Notes: generated by a model not told the origin, from the letters alone. 64,000 bases of DNA from Bradyrhizobium semiaridum (GCF_020329505.1 NZ_JAGKJJ010000002.1:62001-126000); one strand, 5' to 3'; counted from the stretch's first letter, positions 25,989-35,261 are shown. Made by a program: numbers and translations.

Positions 25989-26402
25989 TCAGTAGCAGCG
26001 GGTGATGTTGACGGTGCGGTCGCCGCCGCGGCCGGGAACGACGACGCTCTCGGTCGGGCAGCTCGACACGTAGGGGCGATCCGACGGCACCACGTTCGGC
26101 GGATAGCGGTGCGCCCAGTCCCAGGGCACGTCATAGGTGTAGGTGTAGCGGATGTCGTTCGGGATCACCGGCGCGGCCTGCGCGACCGGCTCGCCGGGAT
26201 AGTACGGGCCGCCATAGTATCCGCCGGCAAGCGGGAAGAAGCCTCCGGGCACCCGGCCGCCGTGGCGGAACGCGGGATGCGGACCGGCAAAGGCCCCGCG
26301 CGGTGCCGTTCCGGATCTGGCGAAGGTTTCGGTCGCGGAGCCAAGCATCAGCGCTGCAACGCCGATCGACGCAACAAGCACCGCAGAGGTTCGATACGCC
26401 AT
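25989..26402 (-). CDS. Small exported protein of unknown function (137 residues)
   Basis: I do not recognise the family. The ATG at 26402 is preceded by GAGTGG and starts a signal peptide (MAYRTSAVLVASIGVAALML...TETFA). An ATG at 26426 would add eight residues. The mature part is rich in Gly, Pro and Tyr (GGYYGGPYYPGEPVAQ). It continues IRYTYTYDVPWDWAHRYPPN and ends SCPTESVVVPGRGG then TVNITRCY, with two Cys that could form one disulfide. The compact aromatic/proline composition resembles other small envelope proteins in this stretch. Confidence 0.8.
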   Translation of the reverse strand: MAYRTSAVLVASIGVAALMLGSATETFARSGTAPRGAFAGPHPAFRHGGRVPGGFFPLAGGYYGGPYYPGEPVAQAAPVIPNDIRYTYTYDVPWDWAHRYPPNVVPSDRPYVSSCPTESVVVPGRGGDRTVNITRCY

Positions 26403-26544
26403 GGCACGCACCACTCGATTACGCATTGTGCGGACGCTAGGCCGCGCCGCGCTGCGCCCGCAAACCCATAGTTAACTAATGGTTAAGAATTAAGGTTAAC
26501 AGACGGTTGCGATTCAAAACGGCGGCAGGCCGCGCCGTGTCGCG

Positions 26545-27150
26545 TCACAGCTGGGTCTTGTAGCGCTCGTAGACGGCTTCCTGGCTCTCCGGCTCGCCGA
26601 GCGTGGTCTGGTCGTGGATCACCTCGCTGATGCTCGGGAAGACCTTGCGTTCGAGGCGGCTGTCCGCCGCCCACAGTTTCGAGCGCATCAGCGCCTTGCC
26701 GCAGTGGAAATAGGCTTCCTTGACGTCGATGCGCAGCACCGCGCGCGGCGGCTTGCCGAACTCGATCATCGCGGCGAGCAATTCCGGATCGGCGGAGAGG
26801 CGGCCCTTGCCGCCGACGCGCAGCGTCTCGTCGATGCCGGGCACGAAGAAGATCAGTTGCACGAAGCCGGAGCCTTCGACGATGTTGCGGAAGCTGTCGA
26901 TGCGGTTGTTGCCGGAGCGGTCCGGCATCAGCATCTCGTTCGGCCCGGCCACGGTCACGAAGCCCGGCGTGCCGCCGCGCGGCGAGGCATCGACGCTGCC
27001 GTCGGAGGCGGAGGTCGCCAGCACGCAGAACGGCGACATCGCGATGAATTTTTTCGCGTGACGGTCGATCTCCGGCCGGGCCTTCGCGATCACGCGCGCA
27101 GTCGGCTGTGGATAGATCGTGGCGAGGTCGGAAGCGGCAAGGTCGGTCAC
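26545..27150 (-). CDS. Pyridoxamine-5'-phosphate-oxidase-like flavoprotein
   Basis: The 201-residue protein belongs to the split-barrel FMN-binding family, probably the MSMEG_1061-type branch. Typical segments are FIAMSPFCVLATSASDGSVD and SPRGGTPGFVTV, then NRIDSFRNIVEG, a short FVPG-x-DETLRVGGKG loop and LRIDVKEAYFHCGKALMRS. Such proteins reduce or bind flavins or heme-like cofactors, and only the fold is predictable. The GTG at 27150 was chosen because GGAGA lies 7 nt upstream. The GTG at 27174 would add eight residues. Confidence 0.88.
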   Translation of the reverse strand: MTDLAASDLATIYPQPTARVIAKARPEIDRHAKKFIAMSPFCVLATSASDGSVDASPRGGTPGFVTVAGPNEMLMPDRSGNNRIDSFRNIVEGSGFVQLIFFVPGIDETLRVGGKGRLSADPELLAAMIEFGKPPRAVLRIDVKEAYFHCGKALMRSKLWAADSRLERKVFPSISEVIHDQTTLGEPESQEAVYERYKTQL

Positions 27151-27217
27151 GGCAGGTCTCCGGTGCTGTTGCACGCGACACTAGCACCATATGCGCCCGC
27201 CGTCATTTCGACGCCAT

Positions 27218-27571
27218 CTAGACTGCGTCGGCCGGAACGAAGCAGCTGATGACGATGGCGCCGCGATGGTGCGCATACCACACCACCGCCTCGCCGACCG
27301 GATTGCCGCGATCGCGGATGATGGCGCGCTCGGGCACCAGCATCCATTCGCCCTCGATCGGCACCCAATAAGCGCCGCCGCGGACCTCGTAGCTGGTGCG
27401 ATGGCCGTCGGAGATATCGCAGCAGGGCACGCCGTTGGGTGCCATCACGCTTTTGAACCAGGCGCGGACGTCGGGAGGCACATTGTCATACTGGCCGTTG
27501 TCGAACGCGAGCGCCGCGCCCGCCAACAGAGCGAGCCACGCAAGCAGCGCGATGGGCGCGAGCCGTCGCAT
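27218..27571 (-). CDS. Exported small protein with CCD-x-SDGHR motif, unknown function
   Basis: The ATG at 27571 has a near-ideal GGAGGAA 5 nt upstream. The 117-residue product has a signal peptide (MRRLAPIALLAWLALLAGAALA|FD). The mature domain starts NGQYDNVPPDVRAWFKSVMA and continues with the paired-Cys motif GVPCCDISDGHRT, a WVPIEGEWMLVP segment and one late Cys. I know similar proteins only as hypotheticals in this group. The Cys-Cys-Asp...His pattern could bind a metal, which is speculative. Confidence 0.82.
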   Translation of the reverse strand: MRRLAPIALLAWLALLAGAALAFDNGQYDNVPPDVRAWFKSVMAPNGVPCCDISDGHRTSYEVRGGAYWVPIEGEWMLVPERAIIRDRGNPVGEAVVWYAHHRGAIVISCFVPADAV

Positions 27572-27729
27572 TGCATTCCTCCGCGATATCTGGTGCAGCA
27601 TCCGCGCAACGTTTGCCGCGCGCGAATCCGTGGTTCGCTCGATTGGACACGAACCGCGCGGAGGTTGCATGCTCAAAGAATCGGCGAAGCAGTGCAGCGA
27701 AACTTGATGCAGTGCGAGACGCGCAGCGC

Positions 27730-28074
27730 TCAGGACGATGTCCTGCGCGCCGTCCTTGCCGGCTTTGCCGTGACATTGCTCCACACCATCTTGAGCACGC
27801 TGCGCAGCGTGGTCACGTCGGTTTTCGCGAGCCGGACATTGGTGCTGCCGCGCTTGCCCCAGCTGTTCGGCGCGGGCCGGAAGATCTCCGGCTCCGCTGC
27901 GACCACCATCGCCTGTTGCTCCGGCGTCAGCTTCACCATGCCCCAGGCCTCATTGGGATAGCCCAGCGTGGCGAAGATGCGTCTGCCGACGCGGAAGTCG
28001 GCGAGGCCCTGATACCCACCCTCGATCGCCTCGGGGCAGGCTAGCGCGATCTTGCGGAAGCGGGCTTGCGACAT
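27730..28074 (-). CDS. MmcQ/YjbR-family protein
   Basis: The 114-residue cytoplasmic protein has the family pattern FRKIALACPEAIEGGYQGLADFRVGRRIFATLG, then WGMVKLTPEQQAMVVAAEPEIFRPAPNSWGKRGST. The family adopts a CyaY/MmcQ-like fold, sometimes labelled DNA-binding, with no proven role. It starts 17 nt after the hydrolase stop and reads the same way, so the two are probably one transcript. The ATG at 28074 was preferred over the GTG at 28095, which would overlap the upstream gene. Confidence 0.88.
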   Translation of the reverse strand: MSQARFRKIALACPEAIEGGYQGLADFRVGRRIFATLGYPNEAWGMVKLTPEQQAMVVAAEPEIFRPAPNSWGKRGSTNVRLAKTDVTTLRSVLKMVWSNVTAKPARTARRTSS

Positions 28075-28091
28075 GCGGCCGGTCCCGACCG

Positions 28092-29147
28092 TCACATCTG
28101 CGGTGCCGTCTGCAGCACCTCCTGCAATTGCCTGGCATAGAATTTGGCGTTGCCGGTGGTGAGATGGCCGCGCGTCTCGGTACTGGCCGGGATCAGGTAG
28201 ATGCTGCCGTGCTTGATCCGCTTCACTGCGGCTTCGGTGACGCCGGTCTCCGGCGGATTGCGCTCGTCATCGGCGGCGTTGATCGCGAGCAGGGTTGCTT
28301 CGATCTTCTCCATTCCGGCGGACGGGTCGTAATCGTGCGAGGCTTCCCACTGATAGATATAGTCGTTGGCATCGGCGGTGATCGGCAGCGCCAGCTGCTC
28401 GTCGACCATCTTGTCGGCCTGCGGCGCCGTTGGCGCCAGCGTCTGATAGCCGAGCGTGCCGCCGGCGCTGGCGAAACGATAGGCGGCGATGGCGTATTTC
28501 ATCATCCGCGGCGGACTGGTGTAGTTGCCATCCTTGTAGTCGGGATCATTGCGGATCGTCTCCAGCATCATCCGCCGCAGCATCCAGTTGCGCGCTGCCA
28601 TCGCGGTCGGCTGCGAGGCCATCGGCACCAGCACGTCCATCATCCTGGGATAGCGCACGCCCCAGATCCAGGTGTGCATGCCGCCCATCGAATTGCCGAT
28701 CACCAGCCGCAGGTGCTTGACGTTGAGGCCTTCGGTGACGAGCCGGTACTGCGCGTCGACCATGTCGTTGTAGTCGTATTTCGGAAAGCTGGTCCGCATC
28801 GCATCCGACGGCTTGGACGATTTGCCGTGCCCGATGCCGTCGGGGATGATGATGTAGTATTTCGCCGCGTCGAGCGGCTGGCCGGGGCCGAACAATTCAC
28901 CGGCGAAGGTCGGCGTCAGCATGGCGGCGGCCGAGCCGCCGGAGCCGTGCAGCACCAGCACCGGCTGTCCGGTCGGCGCGCCGATCGTGGTGTAATGCAG
29001 CCGCAGCTCCGGCATCACCTCGCCGGTGTGGAACTTGAAGTCCTTCGCAATCCACTCGCCTTCCCTGGGCGCGGAGTCATCAGCAGCCATTACCTGTACC
29101 GACATCGAGACCAAAGCGGCCACCAGCGCCGCGCAGCAACGGATCAT
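28092..29147 (-). CDS. Exported alpha/beta-fold hydrolase of the homoserine O-acetyltransferase-like group
   Basis: The ATG at 29147 follows GGGGAGAAG. The 351-residue protein has a signal peptide (MIRCCAALVAALVSMSVQVMA). The alpha/beta hydrolase machinery is visible: oxyanion region VLVLHGSGGSAA, nucleophile Ser in VIGNSMGGMHTW, acid Asp in INAADDERNPP and late His in STETRGHLT. The overall order resembles MetX-type acyltransferases, but export makes a methionine role unlikely, and an ester hydrolase is the better guess. It is transcribed with the MmcQ-like gene. Confidence 0.88.
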   Translation of the reverse strand: MIRCCAALVAALVSMSVQVMAADDSAPREGEWIAKDFKFHTGEVMPELRLHYTTIGAPTGQPVLVLHGSGGSAAAMLTPTFAGELFGPGQPLDAAKYYIIIPDGIGHGKSSKPSDAMRTSFPKYDYNDMVDAQYRLVTEGLNVKHLRLVIGNSMGGMHTWIWGVRYPRMMDVLVPMASQPTAMAARNWMLRRMMLETIRNDPDYKDGNYTSPPRMMKYAIAAYRFASAGGTLGYQTLAPTAPQADKMVDEQLALPITADANDYIYQWEASHDYDPSAGMEKIEATLLAINAADDERNPPETGVTEAAVKRIKHGSIYLIPASTETRGHLTTGNAKFYARQLQEVLQTAPQM

Positions 29148-29308
29148 TCTGCTTCTCCCCAAGCGCGGCGCCTTTGTCCAGCCGCTTGGATGCAAGCCTA
29201 GCATGACGGCGCGAGCCGTCCGAGAGGCGCGCGACGCGGCTGGCGAAAACGTGTTCTGCTAGCTAGAGCCTAATGAGACTAGGTTCGGTCGGAACGGCAG
29301 TGTTGGTT

Positions 29309-29432
29309 CACCTCTCCCTTGGGAGAGGTCGGCGCGCAGCGCCGGGTGGGGGGTACGGTCTCTCGTTGGAGCCGCGGCCCCTCACCCGATTGCTTACGCA
29401 AATCGACCTCTTCCCGTCGGGGAGAGGTAGAC
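29309..29432. repeat. Palindromic repeat, 'cctctccc' family, in a 328-nt gap
   Basis: CACCTCTCCCTTGGGAGAGG opens the element, with GGTCGGCGCGCAGCGCCGGG next. The inverse side is CCTCACCCGATTGC and GGGGAGAGG. The rest of the gap 29148-29475 shows no gene. The strong likeness to the copies at 15540 and 53704 marks it as a dispersed family. Confidence 0.75.
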
Positions 29433-29475
29433 CGAAGCCGCGGTCAAATCGATTGAACATAAACTTCATCCCGTT

Positions 29476-29877
29476 CTAGCTCTCCCTCAGCACGTTCAGC
29501 GCATACCATCCCCAATAGACCCGGTGGCGCTGGATCAGGCCGCCCTCGATCTCCATCACCTCGACGAGGTCCATCTGGTCGCCGTCCGGCGCTTGCCGCG
29601 GATATTCCCAGGTCAGGATCCGGCCGTCGCTGAAGAAGCCCTGCTTGAAGCGCCGGCGCTGCGGCGGGTTCGTCTGGAACACCCGCGTGATGAATACGCG
29701 CAGTGCGTCGGTGCCGCGGACGATGCCCTCGCGCGTCTGCATCAGATGCTGAACCAGCGGGCTCTCGATCGACGCATCGGGCGCATAGAGCGCCAGAGCG
29801 CCCTCAAGGTCCTTGTTGCCGAGCGCTTCGTCCCAGAGCCGGTAGATGCGTTCCGCGTCGTTGCTGCTGCTTGTCAT
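29476..29877 (-). CDS. SnoaL/NTF2-like nuclear-transport-factor-fold protein
   Basis: The 133-residue protein has the cone-shaped NTF2-like pattern: IYRLWDEALGNKDLEGALALYAPDASIESPL at the N-terminus, GTDALRVFITRVFQTNPP in the middle and RILTWEYPRQAPDGDQMDLVEVMEI, then GLIQRHRVYWGWYAL. SnoaL-like members bind small hydrophobic ligands or act as isomerases or cyclases. The ligand is unknown. It is divergent from the ArsR-type regulator 141 nt away, which makes it the likely regulated gene. Confidence 0.85.
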   Translation of the reverse strand: MTSSSNDAERIYRLWDEALGNKDLEGALALYAPDASIESPLVQHLMQTREGIVRGTDALRVFITRVFQTNPPQRRRFKQGFFSDGRILTWEYPRQAPDGDQMDLVEVMEIEGGLIQRHRVYWGWYALNVLRES

Positions 29878-30017
29878 GGCGGTTCCTTCTCTCTTCTGTC
29901 GGATAGGCGCGGATTGCAGCCCATGAAGAGGCCTCGTTGTTTCAGGAAAAGCTGAAATGAGTTTCGTTAGTTGGCGAATGCGGATAGGACGTTGCGGTCG
30001 GTATGGAGGACGCTGAC

Positions 30018-30707
30018 ATGGAGTCATCCCGATCGGTGCAGACCGGCTTCTCCCGGATCGCCGAGGCGCTCGGCGATCCGGCACGCGAGGCGATGGTGAG
30101 CGCGTTGGCCGACGGCAAGGCGCTGCCGGCGGGCGAGCTTGCCGCGGTGGCCGGCATCTCGCCGCAGAGCGCGAGCGCGCATCTGCAGAAGCTGGTCGAT
30201 GCGCGCGTGCTCTCTGTCTGGGCGCAGGGCCGGTTCAGGTACTATCGGATCCGGGACGACGACGTCGCGGCGCTGATCGAGAGCCTGGTCGATCTGGCTG
30301 CGAAGTCCAGCGCCACGCGCAAGCGTGCGCTGCCGGCCGAGCAGCTCAGGCAATCGCGCACCTGCTATCGCCATCTGGCAGGCCAGCTCGGCGTGCTGCT
30401 GTCGAATGCGCTGATCCGTCGCCGGCTCGTCCTCGTCGACGGCCGCAGCGGTGAGGTGACCGGGCAGGGGCTGGCCTGGTGCCGCGCCGAACAGATCGAT
30501 TTCGATCCCGCGCGGCAGCCGCATTGCCGGCTCTGCAACGACTGGACCGAGCGCGTTCCGCATCTCGCCGGCCCGTTCGCCAACGCCGTTCTTGCGCGCC
30601 TGATCGAGACGCGCTGCGTTGCGCCGCATCGCATCCCGCGTGCATTGCGGATCACGGATCGAGGACGCGCCTTCTTCGACCGGCTTGGCGTGCGGGTGCC
30701 GTTCTAG
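30018..30707 (+). CDS. ArsR-family winged-helix transcriptional regulator with C-terminal extension
   Basis: The ATG at 30018 was chosen because GGAGGA sits 7 nt upstream; the ATG at 30003 would bypass it. The 229-residue protein begins with an ArsR helix-turn-helix (GFSRIAEALGDPAREAMVSAL, then LAAVAGISPQSASAHLQKLV, then a VLSVWAQGRFRYYRI wing). A ~130-residue C-terminal domain follows, with RTCYRHLAGQLGVLLSNAL and HCRLCNDWTERVPHLAG (two Cys, two His). The usual ArsR metal Cys pair is absent. The divergent SnoaL-like gene is its likely target. Confidence 0.9.
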   Translation: MESSRSVQTGFSRIAEALGDPAREAMVSALADGKALPAGELAAVAGISPQSASAHLQKLVDARVLSVWAQGRFRYYRIRDDDVAALIESLVDLAAKSSATRKRALPAEQLRQSRTCYRHLAGQLGVLLSNALIRRRLVLVDGRSGEVTGQGLAWCRAEQIDFDPARQPHCRLCNDWTERVPHLAGPFANAVLARLIETRCVAPHRIPRALRITDRGRAFFDRLGVRVPF

Positions 30708-30868
30708 TCTGGCGCGGGGGCAATTTCGGAATATTGGAAGAATATTCCTGAGCTGCCCGACATATCAAGTCGCTTTGTCCTGTCGCTTTGTCGAGCGCCG
30801 CCAGCGCCGGCTCCTTTGCATGGGGTTGTTTTTCGAGATTTGGCAAAGCGCACTTGCGATGGGGAACT

Positions 30869-31114
30869 CTAGCGCCCATCCTCGACCTCGGTCTCCGGCC
30901 GGTCATTGCCGTCGGCGGTCTCGGTCAGCCACTTGCCGTCCGCTGTCTCGTACTGGATCGCCTCGGTACGGCCGGGCACGCGCTGTTCGGCCGCGACGCG
31001 CCGCGCCGCGGCAAGCGCGGCTGCATGGGTGGGAAACGGCTCTGAAAACACCCCGTTGACGGTATAGGCCCAGCCGCCGTCGTGCTGGACGACCTTGTAG
31101 GTCACGTGGCTCAT
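30869..31114 (-). CDS. DUF2188-domain protein
   Basis: The 81-residue protein matches the DUF2188 pattern: YKVVQHDGGWAYTVNGVFSEPFPTHAAALAAARRVAAEQ, followed by RTEAIQYETADGKWLTET. The fold is a small beta-alpha unit with no known function, often in proteins found near stress genes. The start is set by the ATG at 31114. An upstream extension reads through what is clearly the opposite-strand DUF2277 region. Confidence 0.82.
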   Translation of the reverse strand: MSHVTYKVVQHDGGWAYTVNGVFSEPFPTHAAALAAARRVAAEQRVPGRTEAIQYETADGKWLTETADGNDRPETEVEDGR

Positions 31115-31246
31115 CGGGAACCTCGCTCCGCCGTGGACCATGGGGCTGCCAGAATAGACCACGATGTCGTATTTTGCAGCAGCCGATCGTCCTTGGAGCA
31201 TGATCCGGAAAGCCGCCCCGGCAGCCGGGGACGGAGGGAGACCATT

Positions 31247-31513
31247 ATGTGCCGCAACATCAAGACGCTGTTCAATTTCGAGCCGCCCGCCACCGAGGAC
31301 GAGATCCACGCCTCGGCGCTGCAATTCGTGCGCAAGCTGTCCGGCTTCAACAAGCCGTCTCAGGCCAATGAGGCGGCCTTCAACCTCGCCGTGACCGAAG
31401 TTTCCGCGGCGGCGCGGCGGCTGCTCACCTCGTTGCACACCACCGCGCCGGCGCGCGACCGCGAGGTCGAAGCGGAAAAGGCCAAGGAGCGTTCGCGGCT
31501 GCGTTTCGGCTGA
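31247..31513 (+). CDS. DUF2277-family protein
   Basis: The 88-residue protein starts MCRNIKTLFNFEPPATEDEI, the hallmark of DUF2277, and continues SALQFVRKLSGFNKPSQANE, then TEVSAAARRLLTSL and RDREVEAEKAKERSR. CGGAGGGAG precedes the ATG. The family is small, helical and common in actinobacteria and alphaproteobacteria, and its role is unknown. A short piece of the 'gcatgatccggaaa' repeat lies just upstream at 31196-31215. Confidence 0.92.
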   Translation: MCRNIKTLFNFEPPATEDEIHASALQFVRKLSGFNKPSQANEAAFNLAVTEVSAAARRLLTSLHTTAPARDREVEAEKAKERSRLRFG

Positions 31514-31599
31514 GGCCGTTGGCGATCCGTGAGCCGGCTCACGGTGCGGCGGCGCGGCGACGGGCATGGTCGCCATTCACCCGGCTCCGGAGCACCGCA

Positions 31600-31815
31600 A
31601 TGAAGTCCGCCGTCCCGCTCGCGCTCTGTTCGATCGCATTCGCCGTGCTGTGGACCTGCGGCATGCTGTGGTCGAGCGGCGCGATCGACAGCGACAACGT
31701 CATCGTCCTGTCGATCTGCGGGGCATTCGCCGGCGTCGGCTGGCACTACGCGATGCGCTGGGTGCTGCAGCACATCCAGCTCGGTCCGCCCGGCGATCCC
31801 GGCGCGGACCGCTGA
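31600..31815 (+). CDS. Small two-helix membrane protein
   Basis: The 71-residue product starts MKSAVPLALCSIAFAVLWTC, forming helix 1. Helix 2 is NVIVLSICGAFAGVGWHYAM. A short tail follows, WVLQHIQLGPPGDPGADR. I recognise no family. The start has CGGAGCACC upstream, which is a weak ribosome site. It lies 86 nt after the DUF2277 gene in the same direction and ends 12 nt before the convergent collagen-like gene. Confidence 0.65.
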   Translation: MKSAVPLALCSIAFAVLWTCGMLWSSGAIDSDNVIVLSICGAFAGVGWHYAMRWVLQHIQLGPPGDPGADR

Positions 31816-31827
31816 GCGCGCGAAGGG

Positions 31828-32400
<573 letters not shown>

Positions 32401-32465
32401 TCAATTCGGCCCGCCCGCGCGATCAACAGTCATAATGTGACAGGCCGGCGGCGAGGGAGAGCGCG

Positions 32466-33458
32466 TTGCGGCTGCTGATGGACACGCGCGGCGAAGCTGT
32501 GGGCGGACAATCGCGGCCGCAGACGCTCGACATCGTCGTGACGCGCGACGATGTACGCGACGAAGCGAGCTTTCGCGCTACCGGCGTGCTCGATCTTTAC
32601 CAGGAGCTGTTTCCGGCGAATGAGCGCGACAGTCCCGACGACATCGTACGCTGGGTCTTGTCGGAGGACGTCGGCCGGCGCGAGCAGTTCGTGCTCGACG
32701 GCCGCGAGATCTCATATTGCCTCGACTCGCGCTGCTTCATTCTGCGCGCCGCCGAGCGCGCGATCGGGCTCGGCTTCTTCACCTACGACCACGCCAGCCG
32801 CCTGATCTTCTGCAACTATGTCGGCGTGGCGAAGGCGTGGCGCGGCGGCGGACTGGCGCGGAGTTTCTATCGCGAGATGGTCGGCATGCTCGATGAGCTG
32901 TTTCCGGACAATGCCGGCGTGGCGCTCGAGGTCGAGCCGTTCGATCGCGATCATCTGGACGCGATCATCTGCGATCTCGAACGCACCGGCAGGCGGCAGC
33001 TCGCGGCGAATGAGCAGGCTGCAATCCGCAGATTCCTCCGGCTGCGCTGGTACGACACGCTCGGCCATTCGGTGTTCTGCGATGCGCGCACGACGCGGCC
33101 GCTCTCTTGCCGTTCGCCATGTCTCGATGCCTCGCTGCCGCATGTGGCGTGGGCCGGTGCAGAAGAGGACTACTGGCTGATCTGGCAGGCGCGGAGCAAC
33201 GCATCGCCTGCGGCGGTCAGCGCAGGCGAGTTGTGGCAGACGACGGTCGAGGCGATCTATGTCGAGATCCTCGCCAAGTCGCTCGTCGCCGAGGAGCCGT
33301 CTGGCCGGCGCGGCTATTGGCATTATGCGGCGTCGCTGGTCGCGCGGACGCTCCGACAGAGCGCGGCGGCCGACGTGGCCCTCGCGCCCTGTCTCAATCC
33401 CGCTGATAGCGTACTGCTGTCGCGCTGGCGGCGCCTTGCGATCGACCTGTCGATCTGA
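32466..33458 (+). CDS. Protein with a GNAT-like N-terminal domain, unknown function
   Basis: TTG 32466 has GAGGGAGA 5 nt upstream. ATG 32478 would be too far from it. The 330-residue protein has a region (about 85-145) with GLGFFTYDHASRLIFCNYVGVAKAWRGGGLARSFYREM. That resembles the acetyl-CoA loop (R-G-G-G-L-A) of GNAT acetyltransferases. The C-terminal half is helical with several Cys and Trp (EDYWLIWQARSNA, GYWHYAASLVARTL) and no known domain. The substrate is unknown. It converges with the Fis-type HTH gene only 3 nt away. Confidence 0.6.
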   Translation: MRLLMDTRGEAVGGQSRPQTLDIVVTRDDVRDEASFRATGVLDLYQELFPANERDSPDDIVRWVLSEDVGRREQFVLDGREISYCLDSRCFILRAAERAIGLGFFTYDHASRLIFCNYVGVAKAWRGGGLARSFYREMVGMLDELFPDNAGVALEVEPFDRDHLDAIICDLERTGRRQLAANEQAAIRRFLRLRWYDTLGHSVFCDARTTRPLSCRSPCLDASLPHVAWAGAEEDYWLIWQARSNASPAAVSAGELWQTTVEAIYVEILAKSLVAEEPSGRRGYWHYAASLVARTLRQSAAADVALAPCLNPADSVLLSRWRRLAIDLSI

Positions 33459-33461
33459 CCG

Positions 33462-33725
33462 TTAGCTCGCCGCGTTCTCGCAATACGGCGGCACGTCGAT
33501 GCCGTCGGCGGAATACTCGCGGATCTTGTTGCGCAGGGTGCGGACCGACAGGCCGAGCACGCGCGCGGCGCGGGTGCGATTGCCGTCGCAGCGCGCCAGG
33601 GTTTGCAGCACGAGTTCCCGCTCGACCTCCTCGACGGTCGCGCCGATCAGCAATGGAACGATTTCATTTGGCGCCAGCGATGGCGGCGCCGCTTCTCGCG
33701 AAGCCAGGGTGAACGCGTAGGACAT
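33462..33725 (-). CDS. Free-standing Fis-type helix-turn-helix protein
   Basis: The 87-residue protein consists of little more than the DNA-binding end of an NtrC-family activator: VEEVERELVLQTLARCDGNRTRAARVLGLSVRTLRNKIREY (about 31-71). There is no AAA+ domain and no receiver domain. It may act like Fis, bending DNA or modulating sigma-54 promoters without being an activator itself. Its neighbours are unrelated enzymes. The stop codons of this gene and the GNAT-like gene nearly touch. Confidence 0.85.
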   Translation of the reverse strand: MSYAFTLASREAAPPSLAPNEIVPLLIGATVEEVERELVLQTLARCDGNRTRAARVLGLSVRTLRNKIREYSADGIDVPPYCENAAS

Positions 33726-33897
33726 GATAACCTCCCGACCAACGCCCGCTTCATCGATGAAGCGGATCGAGTACCCAACTACCCCAAGCCGGTGGTTTCA
33801 CGGTGTGCCAGTTTGGTTAACAGCTCCTTAACGCGTCCCTACCTCGCTGTGGGTCAACAAAAATACCCCGAAATCGCCACGATTGCGGCTTGCGGCA

Positions 33898-34665
33898 TCA
33901 TAGAGTCCGATAACCGCCGTCGACCATCACGATCGAGCCCGACACGTAGGCCGACATGTCGGAGGCGAGGAAGATCGCAGGACCCACGATGTCCTCCGCC
34001 TTGCCGGGGCGGCCGAGCGGGGTGTGGTCCATGAACACCTTCACCAGATCGGGATTGGTGGCGCGCACCTTCTCGTTCAGCGGCGTCTCAATGAAGCCCG
34101 GGCCGATCGCGTTGACGCGCACGCCGTCCTTGCCGAGCTCGGCGGCGAGTGCCTTGGTGAAGCCGAGCACGCCATGCTTGGAGGCGGTGTAGGCCGGCGA
34201 GCTCGGCGTGCGCAGATGCACGAAGGACTGGATCGAGCCGATATTGACGATGCGTCCCTTGTTCTTGCGCAGCGGCGCGAGGAAGGCGTGCGTCACGTTG
34301 AAAACGCCGGTGAGATTGATCGAGATGATGTCTTCCCAATCCTTGATCACGGCCTCGTCCGCGCCCAGCATGCCGTTGCGGCGGGCGATGCCGGCATTGT
34401 TGACCAGGATCGAGACCGCGCCGACCTTCTCGGCCACCTGCCTGGCCATCGCGATGCAGGCGTCGCGATTGGTCACGTCGAGCGCAAAGCTTTCCGCCTT
34501 GCCGCCATTGCCGCGGATCTCGTTCGCCGCCTCCGCCGCCGCGTCGCCGTTCTGGTCGAGCAGCACGACGCGCGCCCTCTCGCGTGCATAGCCGATCGCG
34601 ATGGCGCGCCCGATCCCGGAGCCCGCACCGGTGATGACGGCGATGTGGTTGTCGAGAAGGGGCAT
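33898..34665 (-). CDS. Short-chain dehydrogenase/reductase (3-oxoacyl-ACP reductase-like)
   Basis: The 255-residue NAD(P)-dependent oxidoreductase has the cofactor motif ITGAGSGIGRA (11-21), NNAG (89-92), catalytic Ser (NIGSIQSF region) and YTASK (Tyr159, Lys163). The C-terminal family block VDGGYRTL is intact. Many members reduce 3-oxoacyl thioesters or sugar/steroid ketones, and the substrate cannot be read from sequence. It is transcribed away from the frameshifted J-domain gene. Confidence 0.93.
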   Translation of the reverse strand: MPLLDNHIAVITGAGSGIGRAIAIGYARERARVVLLDQNGDAAAEAANEIRGNGGKAESFALDVTNRDACIAMARQVAEKVGAVSILVNNAGIARRNGMLGADEAVIKDWEDIISINLTGVFNVTHAFLAPLRKNKGRIVNIGSIQSFVHLRTPSSPAYTASKHGVLGFTKALAAELGKDGVRVNAIGPGFIETPLNEKVRATNPDLVKVFMDHTPLGRPGKAEDIVGPAIFLASDMSAYVSGSIVMVDGGYRTL

Positions 34666-34785
34666 GGCGTTTCCTCGTTTGATTGGAGCGTTGTCGACAA
34701 CACTATTCAAAACTGCGCCAAGCGAAACGCCAAGCCGCGTTTGCGCGTTGCTGTCATCCGGATTCGGATAACACAGGTTCAGCAC

Positions 34786-35260
34786 ATGGACCCGCATGTC
34801 AGACAGTGGAAACTTGCGATCGAGCGCTTTTGCGAGGCGCGCGATCCTGATTATGGCCAGATGGCCCGAATGGTGGCCGAGATCGCCGCCACCGATGTCG
34901 ACGAGACGCTGCGGCAAGCAGCCGCACAGGTGCTGCCGATCCTGCGCCAGGCGGCGGCAAAATCCGCCGACCGCCGCACCCGCGCGATGGCGCTGCGCCG
35001 GCTCGGTCTCATCAGCGATGCGCTGCATATGCTGGCCGCGCCGCGGTTCGGCCGTCGCGGCCTGATGCCGAGGGGGGTGACGCAGGAAGACCAATACCGC
35101 CAACTGCTCGGCCTGCCGCTCAATCGCCACCTTGCGCCCGTCGGAGATCCACCAGGCGTTCAAGCACGCCGCCAAGACGGTGCATCCCGACGGCGGCGGC
35201 AACGGCGCCGCGTTCCGCGAGCTTGCCGCGGCGCGCGATGCGCTGATGAAGCATCGCTAA
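34786..35260 (+). pseudogene. J-domain protein, frameshifted once
   Basis: The frame from ATG 34786 (MDPHVRQWKLAIERF) runs through a helical region to QEDQYRQLLGLPLNRHLAP. At about 35136-35140 the reading shifts by one base. In the next frame it continues SEIHQAFKHAAKTVHPDGGG to AARDALMKHR and TAA at 35258-35260. This is a J-domain, including the HPD motif that stimulates DnaK. The break is at CGCCCG, where one C is in excess. Unshifted, the first frame reads on into the next repeat. The product would be about 157 residues if intact. It may be a sequencing error or a real inactivation. Confidence 0.75.
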
Positions 35261-35261
35261 A

